Shown piece by piece: positions 1 through 4,449 of a DNA stretch of 5,038 nt. The notes beneath the pieces are model-generated. The model was not told the origin of the DNA, searched no databases, and saw only the letters and a program-made list of their open reading frames with translations. Position numbers and translations under genes: made by a program. Within the stretch, counting starts at the first letter, position 1. Every line of letters begins with the position of its first letter. Source of the stretch: Phycisphaerales bacterium UBA1926 (GTDB taxonomy: Bacteria; Planctomycetota; Phycisphaerae; Phycisphaerales; UBA1924); contig DDFO01000030.1 of the NCBI GenBank assembly GCA_002337215.1, positions 1,807 through 6,844 of the forward strand, given 5' to 3'.

Positions 1-89
1 GCGATGATCGCGATGACCACGAGCAACTCGATGAGTGTGAACGCGGACCGCAGATGCCAGAGGCACCCGGTTTTTTGAGTATGTGTCAT
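1..89 (-). CDS. Type IV prepilin-like / pseudopilin protein, N-terminal fragment (runs off the left edge)
   Basis: Only the first 29 codons are visible. They encode a short charged leader (MTHTQKTGCLWHLRS) followed by AFTLIELLVVIAII, the class III prepilin signal: F at about +1, E at +5, then the hydrophobic helix that packs pilin or pseudopilin subunits together. Proteins of this kind are cut by the prepilin peptidase (PilD family), N-methylated and built into type IV pili or type II secretion pseudopili. Planctomycetes encode many, often with a DUF1559 domain, but that part lies outside the window. The start at 89 is fixed by AAGGAG six bases upstream. The residue just before F is Ala16 rather than the usual Gly. 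The family is secure from the motif; the subfamily cannot be told. Confidence 0.86.
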   Translation of the reverse strand, partial: MTHTQKTGCLWHLRSAFTLIELLVVIAII

Positions 90-95
90 GCTATT

Positions 96-101
96 CTCCT
101 T
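96..101 (-). promoter_or_regulatory. Ribosome binding site of the prepilin-like gene
   Basis: The minus strand reads AAGGAG with a 6-base spacer to the ATG at 89. This is a near-ideal Shine-Dalgarno sequence and it decides the start codon. The flanking non-coding DNA is noticeably more A+T rich than the rest of the window. Confidence 0.8.
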
Positions 102-158
102 CCGTCGATACCCGGCGAGAACGCATTCCGGTACAGTTACAATGCATCTGAACATGGC

Positions 159-183
159 GATCTGTTCAACACTGTTTCAGATC
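159..183. repeat. Interrupted dyad GATCTG-13-CAGATC upstream of the prepilin-like gene
   Basis: Six-base perfect arms (159-164 and 178-183) flank 13 bases. A second, overlapping dyad, TGAACA/TGTTCA with an 8-base gap, lies just to the left (149-168). They sit 60-95 bases upstream of the prepilin start, where an operator could be. The arms are short, so chance is a real alternative. Confidence 0.25.
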
Positions 184-327
184 AGTACTATGAGAAACGT
201 GATTTTTGCCAAAGAGGCGGAATTCAAGATGCCCAATCGGGGGATTTGTAGTCGCACAGACCCGTGTGAAAACCCACGAGTGGGCTTCGGGACCGGAACT
301 GATCCGGTTGGCGCCGCGGTCCGCTCG

Positions 328-339
328 CGCGACGTCGCG
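328..339. repeat. Perfect 12-bp palindrome CGCGACGTCGCG
   Basis: The sequence equals its own reverse complement over 12 bases with no spacer, which suits a protein-binding site better than an RNA hairpin. It lies in the intergenic region, 6 bases left of a TTGACG box. No function can be assigned. Confidence 0.35.
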
Positions 340-344
340 ACATA

Positions 345-373
345 TTGACGCTCGGGCTTCGGCGTCGTGGAAT
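345..373 (+). promoter_or_regulatory. Possible plus-strand sigma70-type promoter
   Basis: TTGACG (345-350, five of six to the -35 consensus) is followed after 17 bases by TGGAAT (368-373, four of six to the -10 consensus). A transcript would start near 380 and run toward the PH-domain gene through the hairpins at 396-419 and 452-473. The match is by eye only and such matches arise by chance. Confidence 0.22.
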
Positions 374-389
374 CGGCGCGATGGCGCAC

Positions 390-419
390 AAAAAAAGACC
401 GACGGATGACCGCCGGTCT
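390..419 (-). terminator. Rho-independent terminator, minus strand
   Basis: On the minus strand AGACCGGCGG (419-410) pairs with CCGTCGGTCT (405-396) around a TCAT loop. All ten positions pair in RNA, one as a G-U wobble. The stem runs straight into a tract of seven T (396-390). This is a textbook intrinsic terminator in that direction; the plus strand lacks the U tract. No minus-strand protein gene lies immediately upstream, so the terminated transcript is probably non-coding. Confidence 0.7.
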
Positions 420-451
420 CTCTGATCTCTCGCTCTTCTCCCGAATCGCGT

Positions 452-473
452 CTCGGCTTCGTTTGAAGCCGAG
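452..473. repeat. Perfect 9-bp hairpin CTCGGCTTC / GAAGCCGAG, 4-nt loop
   Basis: The arms at 452-460 and 465-473 are exact inverted copies around GTTT. On the plus strand the stem is followed by the pyrimidine-rich GGCGTCTCTTCTT, too interrupted for a convincing terminator. On the minus strand it would be the internal hairpin of the candidate small RNA. It resembles the other short-loop hairpins in the window. Confidence 0.6.
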
Positions 474-567
474 GGCGTCTCTTCTTGCCTCCACTCTCTC
501 AACCCACGAACATAGCGCGGGGAACGGTCCGGTACAGGCGGTGGCAAATAAAGGTTTTGCAAAGACT

Positions 568-589
568 CCGGCGGGCCCGTCCCGCCCGG
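568..589. repeat. GC-rich hairpin, bulged
   Basis: GGCGGG (570-575) pairs with CCCGCC (581-586) around CCCGT, and the flanking CCG and CGG extend the stem with one bulged C. Neither strand continues into a convincing U tract, so a terminator is not supported. Confidence 0.35.
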
Positions 590-628
590 CGCGTGATCGG
601 TCGGCCGGCACGGGTGTGAAAGCGTGGG

Positions 629-656
629 TCGGCAATCTCGACAGAGTCGGTATAGG
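629..656 (+). promoter_or_regulatory. Possible promoter of the PH-domain gene
   Basis: TCGGCA (629-634) and TATAGG (651-656) each match four of six consensus bases and are 16 bases apart. Initiation near 663 would give a 5' leader of about 75 bases, containing the self-complementary CCGGGCCCGG at 691-700. The identification is by eye only. Confidence 0.3.
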
Positions 657-737
657 CTCGCAGACGACGAAAAGGGCGATATTGGCACGCCCGGGCCCGG
701 CCCCGGGTGGGTGCCGCCGAGCCGGAAGGGGATGGTC

Positions 738-1217
738 ATGGACGACGGGATCGTGGACAGTCGGGCGGAGCATCGGCGGGGCGAGACGCCCGAACGGGGC
801 TCTGGCCGTGATCCTGAGACCGAGCTCTGGTCGGGGGGGCCGAGCCAGTGGGTCAACTTCTGGTGGTTTGTGCTCTGCGTGCTGGTCATCCCGATCCCGT
901 GGGCGATCTACAAGTGGCTCGACGTGAAGAGCACGCGGTTCACGCTCACCACCGAACGGCTGCGCTGGGAATGGGGCATCCTGAACCGGCGCACCGAGGA
1001 GGTCGAGTTGTACCGCGTGCGGGATGTCGGGCTCATCAAGCCGTTCGTGCAGCGGCTGGTGGGGCTGGGCACGCTCGAGGTGACGAGCACCGACGAACGG
1101 ACTCCCGAGATCGTGCTCAACGCGGTCAAGGACGCCGACGAGGTGCGCGAGTACTTCCGCGAGGCGACCGAGCGGATGCGGCAGATCCGCGGGGTGCGGG
1201 ATATCGACATGAGTTGA
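738..1217 (+). CDS. Bacterial PH domain (bPH2/DUF304-type) membrane protein
   Basis: This is a 159-residue protein with a charged, disordered N-terminus (1-27), the motif ETELWSGGPSQW (27-38) typical of the family, one membrane helix at about 39-60 and a bPH2-type domain at about 62-140. Diagnostic stretches are RFTLTTERLRWEWGIL, then EEVELYRVRDVGLIKPF, then GLGTLEVTSTD. The family (PF03703, as in YdbT-like proteins) is membrane-anchored with the domain probably cytoplasmic. Its biochemical role is not established. The frame is open back to 624 and has an ATG at 732. The ATG at 738 is preferred because GGAAGGGG ends 6 bases before it. It lies 84 bases from the next gene, which has its own promoter-like box. 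Family confident, function unknown. Confidence 0.87.
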   Translation: MDDGIVDSRAEHRRGETPERGSGRDPETELWSGGPSQWVNFWWFVLCVLVIPIPWAIYKWLDVKSTRFTLTTERLRWEWGILNRRTEEVELYRVRDVGLIKPFVQRLVGLGTLEVTSTDERTPEIVLNAVKDADEVREYFREATERMRQIRGVRDIDMS

Positions 1218-1219
1218 AG

Positions 1220-1268
1220 AGGCACCAGGCACTGGGTGTTGGGGCTTGGGGAGGACTGGTTTGTGCCT
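1220..1268. repeat. Weak nested inverted repeats between the PH-domain gene and the next gene
   Basis: CACCAG (1223-1228) faces CTGGGTG (1232-1238) across a GCA loop with one bulged G. AGGCAC (1220-1225) can instead pair with GTGCCT (1263-1268) over a longer range. There is no U tract, so termination after the PH-domain gene is not shown. Confidence 0.25.
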
Positions 1269-1273
1269 TGCTT

Positions 1274-1282
1274 TGCTATGCT
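1274..1282 (+). promoter_or_regulatory. Extended -10 promoter of the gene at 1302
   Basis: TGCTATGCT combines the extended TGn element with a TATGCT -10 box. No good -35 is present, as is usual for extended -10 promoters. The predicted start near 1289 leaves a leader of only about 13 bases, just enough for the GGTGAGGT ribosome binding site (1288-1295). The position is coherent, but unconfirmed. Confidence 0.42.
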
Positions 1283-1301
1283 GGCGCGGTGAGGTATCGC
1301 C

Positions 1302-1853
1302 GTGCGTGACATTGTTTTGGGTCCGACCTTTGAACTGACGCTCGTGGGCACCGCAGACGCGGCGGAGCGAGCGCTGGCCGCGTGGATCCGGTCGGGGGAG
1401 TGTCCGTACGACGCGGTGCGGGCGGGGAGCCATTTCACGCTGTCGATCCGGAAACAGTCCCGGCACTTCTGGTCGCCCGTGCTGACGCTCGAGGTGCGCG
1501 AGGAGACGGGCGGCGATGATGGCGCGGCGTCGCCATCGGTGTCGGCGATCGTCGCGGGGCGGTTCAACCCCGCGAACAACATCTGGGTGGGGTACATGCT
1601 CACGTACCTGGCGCTGCTGACGCTGATCCTGGGATCGGCGATGTGGGGGATCGCCGAACTGCTGCTCGATCGCACGCCGTGGTCGCTGCTGCTCATCCCG
1701 GCGTGCGTGACGGTGGGCGGGCTGATGTTCTGGGCGAGCGCGGTGGGGCAGCGGATCGCGAAGCCGGAGATGGCGGCCATGCGCGCGGCCGTGGACGGGG
1801 TGCTGGGAACCGCGATCGGCGACACGGCGGCCGAAGGGGATTCGCTAGTCTGA
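1302..1853 (+). CDS. Two-helix membrane protein of unknown function
   Basis: The product has 183 residues and I cannot name its family. Residues 1-87 look like a small alpha/beta or mostly beta soluble domain (FELTLVGT, then HFTLSIRKQ, VLTLEVREE and VSAIVAGRF as strands), interrupted by an acidic Gly-rich loop at 68-79. Two membrane helices follow at about 94-116 and 127-148, then a short Ala-rich tail. This layout resembles small uncharacterised proteins in other bacteria that pair a beta domain with two helices. The start is GTG, chosen because GAGGT ends 6 bases before it and an in-frame upstream ATG at 1278 is followed by a stop. It ends 4 bases before the AtoE-like gene, so co-transcription is likely. 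Confidence 0.8.
   Translation: MRDIVLGPTFELTLVGTADAAERALAAWIRSGECPYDAVRAGSHFTLSIRKQSRHFWSPVLTLEVREETGGDDGAASPSVSAIVAGRFNPANNIWVGYMLTYLALLTLILGSAMWGIAELLLDRTPWSLLLIPACVTVGGLMFWASAVGQRIAKPEMAAMRAAVDGVLGTAIGDTAAEGDSLV
1846..1851 (+). promoter_or_regulatory. -10-like box TAGTCT directly before the AtoE-like gene
   Basis: TAGTCT fits the TAnnnT pattern and ends 6 bases before the ATG at 1858, so initiation would fall at or next to the start codon. The gene has no Shine-Dalgarno sequence at a usable distance; the nearest purine run ends 17 bases away. A leaderless transcript is possible. Coupling to the upstream gene, which ends 4 bases before the ATG, is the alternative. Confidence 0.22.
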
Positions 1854-1857
1854 CGGC

Positions 1858-3372
1858 ATGATCGCACGGGCAGTCTCGGGAATGGGTTCGAGCATCAGCC
1901 GGGTCTTCGAGCGGACGGCTCCCGATCCGTTTGTGCTCGCGGTGCTGCTCACGCTGGTGACGGCGGGGCTCGCGCTGGGGCTGGGGGATTTTCCGGGGAA
2001 GGCCGAGGATGCGTCGTCGGCGGTGTATCTGCTCGACGCGTGGCGGGCCGGGGACGGTCTGTGGAAGTTCCTCGCGTTCGGGATGCAGATGTGCCTGGTG
2101 CTGGTGACGGGGCACGCGCTGGCGGCGAGCGGGCCCGTGCGCGCGCTGCTGGGCGGGCTGGCGGGTCTGCCCCGTTCCCCGGCGCAGGCGGCGGCGATGG
2201 TGGGGCTTGTGTCGGCATCGTTCGGGCTCGTGAACTGGGGGCTCGGGCTCATCTTCGGGGCGCTGCTCGCCCGGGACGTCGCGCGGTCGCTCGAAGCGCG
2301 GGGCGTGCGGGCGCACTACCCGCTGCTGGCGGCGGCGGGGTACTGCGCGATGGCGGTCTTCCACGGCGGGCTGAGCGGGAGCGCGCCGCTGACGATGACC
2401 TCGGCGGACGGCGCGGCGAAAGTCCTGCCGGCCGGGATGCTCGAACGCTTCGAGGGCGGCGTTCCGCTGGGCGAGACGATCTTCAGTCCCATGAACCTCG
2501 TGGCGACGGCGGGGCTGCTGGTCATCGTGCCGGCGGTGCTGTGGTTGCTGACGCCCGGGGCGGGTGAGGATGTGCGCACGATCGGGGCGTACGACGACGC
2601 TCGACGCCACCCGGAGAAGGCTGCGCCGTCTCCGGGGCACCCTCAGAGGGATGGGGAGGATGCGGTGCGAGCCCCTCGCGCGAGCGAGGGGGGAGGTCCC
2701 CCGGCTCGCGCCGGGGGCTCGTCAGAGGAGGGTGGGACATCGTCGAGGTCGTTGCCCGACTGGCTCCACGAGACGCCGGTGCTGGCGTGGGTGCTCGGGT
2801 TGGCGCTGCTCGCGGGGGTCTGGCGGTACGGCTCGGTTTCGGGGCTCGGGCGCGTCGGTCTCAACGAGATCAACGCCCTGATGCTGGGTCTCGGGCTGAT
2901 CCTGCACGGGTCAACGGCGAGCTACGTGCGCGCGGTGGAGGACGGGGCGAAAGGGTGCGCGGGAGTGATCCTGCAGTTCCCTTTGTACGCGGGGATCATG
3001 GCGCTGCTGGTGAGCAGCGGGCTGGTCGAGTCGTTCTCGGCGTGGCTTTCCGCGTCGGCCGGTGAGACCGGGCTGCCTTTGCTGACGTTCGTGAGCGCGG
3101 GGGTGGTGAACCTGTTCGTGCCGAGCGGGGGCGGGCAGTGGGGGATCCAGGGGCCGATCGTGCTGGAGGCGGGTGCGAGCGTGGGTGTGCCGCCCGGAAA
3201 ACTGATCATGGCGGTCGCGTACGGCGATCAGCTGACGAACCTGCTGCAGCCCTTCTGGGCGTTGCCGCTGCTGGCGATCACGGGCGTGCGCGCGCGGGAG
3301 ATCGTGGGGTACACGTGCGTGCTGATGGTGTCACTGGCGGTGTGGCTGGGGCTGGTGCTTGTGTTCTTTTGA
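1858..3372 (+). CDS. atoE: Short-chain fatty acid transporter, AtoE family
   Basis: This 504-residue polytopic inner-membrane protein belongs to the SCFA_trans family (PF02667), whose E. coli member AtoE takes up acetoacetate and other short-chain fatty acids. Family-typical stretches include APDPFVLAVLLTLV (21-34), GLVNWGLGLIFGALLARD (123-140), AVFHGGLSGSAPL (166-178), VPSGGGQWGIQGPI (421-434) and VAYGDQLTNLLQPFWALPLL (453-472). E. coli AtoE has about 440 residues. The excess lies in a hydrophilic linker at about 235-302, rich in Pro, Gly, Arg and Glu, whose DNA consists largely of palindromes. The ATG at 1858 follows the previous stop by 4 bases and lacks a ribosome binding site. No ato enzyme genes are adjacent, so the true substrate is uncertain. 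The family is secure. Confidence 0.94.
   Translation: MIARAVSGMGSSISRVFERTAPDPFVLAVLLTLVTAGLALGLGDFPGKAEDASSAVYLLDAWRAGDGLWKFLAFGMQMCLVLVTGHALAASGPVRALLGGLAGLPRSPAQAAAMVGLVSASFGLVNWGLGLIFGALLARDVARSLEARGVRAHYPLLAAAGYCAMAVFHGGLSGSAPLTMTSADGAAKVLPAGMLERFEGGVPLGETIFSPMNLVATAGLLVIVPAVLWLLTPGAGEDVRTIGAYDDARRHPEKAAPSPGHPQRDGEDAVRAPRASEGGGPPARAGGSSEEGGTSSRSLPDWLHETPVLAWVLGLALLAGVWRYGSVSGLGRVGLNEINALMLGLGLILHGSTASYVRAVEDGAKGCAGVILQFPLYAGIMALLVSSGLVESFSAWLSASAGETGLPLLTFVSAGVVNLFVPSGGGQWGIQGPIVLEAGASVGVPPGKLIMAVAYGDQLTNLLQPFWALPLLAITGVRAREIVGYTCVLMVSLAVWLGLVLVFF
2610..2636. repeat. Palindrome 1 in the AtoE linker, GGAGAA...GTCTCC type
   Basis: The outer arms CCCGGAGA (2610-2617) and TCTCCGGG (2629-2636) pair over 8 bp. 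An A/G mismatch follows (2618/2628), then a 3-bp inner stem GGC/GCC and the loop TGC. The hairpin at 4895-4925 has the same order of elements and the same mismatch. Confidence 0.65.
2640..2650. repeat. Palindrome 2 in the AtoE linker, CCCTC-A-GAGGG
   Basis: Five-base perfect arms flank one base, only 3 bases after the end of palindrome 1. It is short and could be chance alone. It is listed because of its position within the cluster. Confidence 0.4.
2672..2691. repeat. Palindrome 3 in the AtoE linker, CCCCTCGC / GCGAGGGG
   Basis: A perfect 8-bp stem encloses a GCGA tetraloop. A neighbouring GCGAG (2667-2671) can also pair with CTCGC (2675-2679), so the GCGAG/CTCGC unit is iterated. It is translated as Arg-Ala-Ser-Glu-Gly-Gly and neighbours. 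Confidence 0.7.
2698..2717. repeat. Palindrome 4 in the AtoE linker, CCCCCGGC / GCCGGGGG
   Basis: A perfect 8-bp stem encloses a TCGC tetraloop, 6 bases after palindrome 3 and with the same 8-4-8 geometry. The reading frame stays open through it, giving Pro-Pro-Ala-Arg-Ala-Gly-Gly. Confidence 0.7.
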
Positions 3373-3390
3373 GTTCGCAAGGAGTCAATG

Positions 3391-3786
3391 ATGGGATTGT
3401 TGTCAAAGTTATTTGGTTCGAAGGCAGAATCGGTCGCGGATGAGCCGGAGCGTGAGGAGCACGCGGTGCTCCTGCACCTTCGCTATGAAGCCAACGAGGA
3501 TGGGTTCCCGATCGAAGAGGGAGTGGTGGAGCAATACCAGGATGTGGAGGATCGGCTGGAAGCCGCAATCGCCCACGCCAAGGTAGGCGAACTCGATGGC
3601 GATGAGTTCGGCGATGGGGTATGTGTTGTTTATACATATGGCCCGGACGCCGACCTGCTTTGGGATGCGATGCGGCCGGTGCTTGAGGGTCAGACGTGGC
3701 CAGCCGGGTCGCACGCCGTGAAGCGTTATGGAAATCCTGGGAAAGACGTCAGAAGCGAACGCATTGACCTCGCGGGCAGCGGATGA
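3391..3786 (+). CDS. Small acidic soluble protein, conserved hypothetical
   Basis: The product has 131 residues and no membrane segment or signal peptide. It begins with GLLSKLFGSK, a short amphipathic-looking helix, then an acidic linker (to about residue 23). A compact domain follows: AVLLHLRYE strand, a helix around VEDRLEAAIAHA, then GELDGDEFGDGVCVVYTYGPDADLL, and finally SHAVKRYG and ERIDL near the end. The GDEFGDGxCVxYxYGPDADxL core looks like a recurring uncharacterised bacterial family, but I cannot assign a function. AAGGAG ends 6 bases before the ATG at 3391, so that start is favoured over the adjacent ATG at 3388. Codon use is more A/T-ended than in the neighbours (AAG TTA TTT GGT near the start). 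It follows the AtoE-like gene by 18 bases and converges on the minus-strand gene ending at 3815. Confidence 0.8.
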   Translation: MGLLSKLFGSKAESVADEPEREEHAVLLHLRYEANEDGFPIEEGVVEQYQDVEDRLEAAIAHAKVGELDGDEFGDGVCVVYTYGPDADLLWDAMRPVLEGQTWPAGSHAVKRYGNPGKDVRSERIDLAGSG

Positions 3787-3814
3787 CGGTGCTTGGTATC
3801 GGAAGGTGTCTCGG
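3787..3814. other. Convergent intergenic gap without a clear terminator
   Basis: Only 28 bases separate the stops of two convergent genes. CGGTT (3812-3816) and AACCG (3828-3832) could pair across an 11-base loop ahead of an interrupted T run, but that lies inside the opposing gene and is weak. The transcripts probably overlap. Confidence 0.4.
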
Positions 3815-4405
3815 TTATGCCGCGTCGAACCGGTTCTTTGCTTTGATGAGCGAGACGCCGATGACGATGACCATGATCGCGCCGACGCCGCAGGATGAGA
3901 GCAGGGCGGTCGCGATCGGGCTCGCAAGATCGCCCACGACGATCAGGTCGCCTGTGGTGAGCTGGTCTTCGAGGCCCGAGACCTCGAAGCAGATCTCGTC
4001 GTCGGGGTCCCACTGAGCGAGATCGATCGTCGCGATGGAGCTGAACTCGCCGCTGGGGAGATCGAGGGAGGTGCCGACCTTGGTGGTCATAAGAATGACG
4101 TGCCCGTCGGGTCCGTACGGGGCGAGGCCCAGCATGGCGGTGCCGGCCGGGACGGTGTGGTCGCGGAGGAAAACCGTGACCCTGGGGGTCCAATCGTCCC
4201 TGGTCCGGCACGTCGTGCCGTCGATGGTGAGTTCAACGGTGCTGCCGCGCACGGCGCGGACGGCGTAGATGAACGACCCGGCGAGGGTGCCGACGAGCAG
4301 CAGGAAGGCGAGCCCCGCGGCGAGGAGCCAGGGCCAGGGGGAGCCTTTGGATCGGGCCGGCGCGGGGCGCTCGTTGGGGTCGTTGGGGTCGGTGGGGTCG
4401 GACAT
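3815..4405 (-). CDS. Membrane protein with an extracytoplasmic domain between two helices, unknown function
   Basis: This is a 196-residue protein of no family I recognise. A polar N-terminus carries a DPTDPNDPN repeat and Pro/Arg-rich residues (1-22). A strong membrane helix at about 26-50 follows. Residues 52-162 form a beta-rich domain (STVELTIDGTTC, RVTVFLRD, AMLGLAPYGPDGHVILMTTK, IATIDLAQWD, EICFEVSG). The last part is a second helix at about 166-188 and a short basic tail. The domain has two cysteines, Cys66 and Cys139, that could form a disulfide if it faces outward. With both ends inside, the topology would fit that. There is no Shine-Dalgarno sequence before the ATG, but TATGCT lies just upstream. 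It follows the DUF4405 gene by 42 bases on the same strand. Confidence 0.8.
   Translation of the reverse strand: MSDPTDPNDPNERPAPARSKGSPWPWLLAAGLAFLLLVGTLAGSFIYAVRAVRGSTVELTIDGTTCRTRDDWTPRVTVFLRDHTVPAGTAMLGLAPYGPDGHVILMTTKVGTSLDLPSGEFSSIATIDLAQWDPDDEICFEVSGLEDQLTTGDLIVVGDLASPIATALLSSCGVGAIMVIVIGVSLIKAKNRFDAA
4373..4399 (-). repeat. Three tandem 9-bp units encoding Asp-Pro-Thr/Asn
   Basis: Codons 3-11 of the gene starting at 4405 read GACCCCACC once and then GACCCCAAC twice. This in-frame tandem repeat could vary in copy number by slippage without breaking the gene. Confidence 0.6.
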
Positions 4406-4411
4406 GGGGCG

Positions 4412-4417
4412 AGCATA
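4412..4417 (-). promoter_or_regulatory. -10-like box TATGCT directly before the gene at 4405
   Basis: TATGCT, the same hexamer as before the gene at 1302, ends 6 bases ahead of the ATG, which puts the expected start of transcription on the A of ATG. With no ribosome binding site present, this fits a leaderless mRNA. No good -35 is seen, and read-through from the DUF4405 gene is an alternative. Confidence 0.33.
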
Positions 4418-4437
4418 CCGCGGCGTCTCGGGGGGAT

Positions 4438-4449
4438 GACCCGCGGGTC
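4438..4449. repeat. Perfect 12-bp palindrome GACCCGCGGGTC over a stop codon
   Basis: The self-complementary sequence covers two bases of the DUF4405 gene's stop codon and extends into the gap before the next gene. There is no T tract on either side, so it is not an intrinsic terminator. Confidence 0.4.

Larger units (their letters stand above)
390..502 (-). ncRNA. Candidate small RNA ending at the terminator
   Basis: Reading leftward on the minus strand, a TATGTT box (514-509) would place a start near 502. The RNA would be about 113 nt: a purine-rich leader with GAGAGAG and GGAGG, a perfect 9-bp hairpin (473-452), a second purine-rich single-stranded stretch (about 441-420), and the terminator hairpin with its U tract. 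Two hairpins joined by AG-rich linkers is a common trans-acting sRNA layout. The -35 region is poor (best is TGTACC with a 16-base spacer). The 5' end is an inference, and a longer minus transcript is possible. Confidence 0.32.
90..737. other. Long intergenic region without a protein gene
   Basis: About 650 bases separate the divergent prepilin-like gene and the PH-domain gene. Open frames here have biased, low-complexity Arg/Pro/Ser-rich translations, lack good ribosome binding sites and are best explained as chance frames in GC-rich DNA. The left part (about 90-260) is relatively A+T rich and should hold the prepilin promoter. The middle holds a minus-strand terminator and a perfect hairpin, possibly a small RNA. 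The right part holds GC-rich dyads and a promoter-like pair for the plus-strand gene. Confidence 0.6.

Noticed and set aside
273..284. CCCAC-GA-GTGGG with TTTT on the minus strand as a terminator for a minus transcript
   Set aside because: The loop would be 2 bases, or the stem only 4 bp, and the T run is just four. This is too weak beside the strong terminator at 390-419.
177..1466. Minus-strand open frame of 429 codons
   Set aside because: It overlaps the well-supported PH-domain gene, is rich in Arg/Pro/His, lacks domain-like sequence and crosses the minus-strand terminator. It is a shadow frame in GC-rich DNA.
908..1867. Minus-strand Ser/Arg-rich open frame of 319 codons
   Set aside because: It is antisense to two coherent plus-strand genes and has low-complexity Ser/Thr/Arg content without any recognisable motif.
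1693..2640. Minus-strand open frame of 315 codons
   Set aside because: It lies opposite the AtoE-like gene, and its Arg/His/Pro-rich composition is the antisense of a hydrophobic GC-rich membrane protein.
2667..2717. CRISPR-like or tandem repeat array in the AtoE linker
   Set aside because: The units are palindromes of differing sequence without constant spacers, and they are translated in frame. Neither a CRISPR array nor a simple tandem repeat fits.
3812..3843. CGGTT...AACCG followed by TTCTTTGCTTT as a plus-strand terminator
   Set aside because: A 5-bp stem with an 11-base loop and an interrupted T run, located within the opposing coding sequence, is not convincing.
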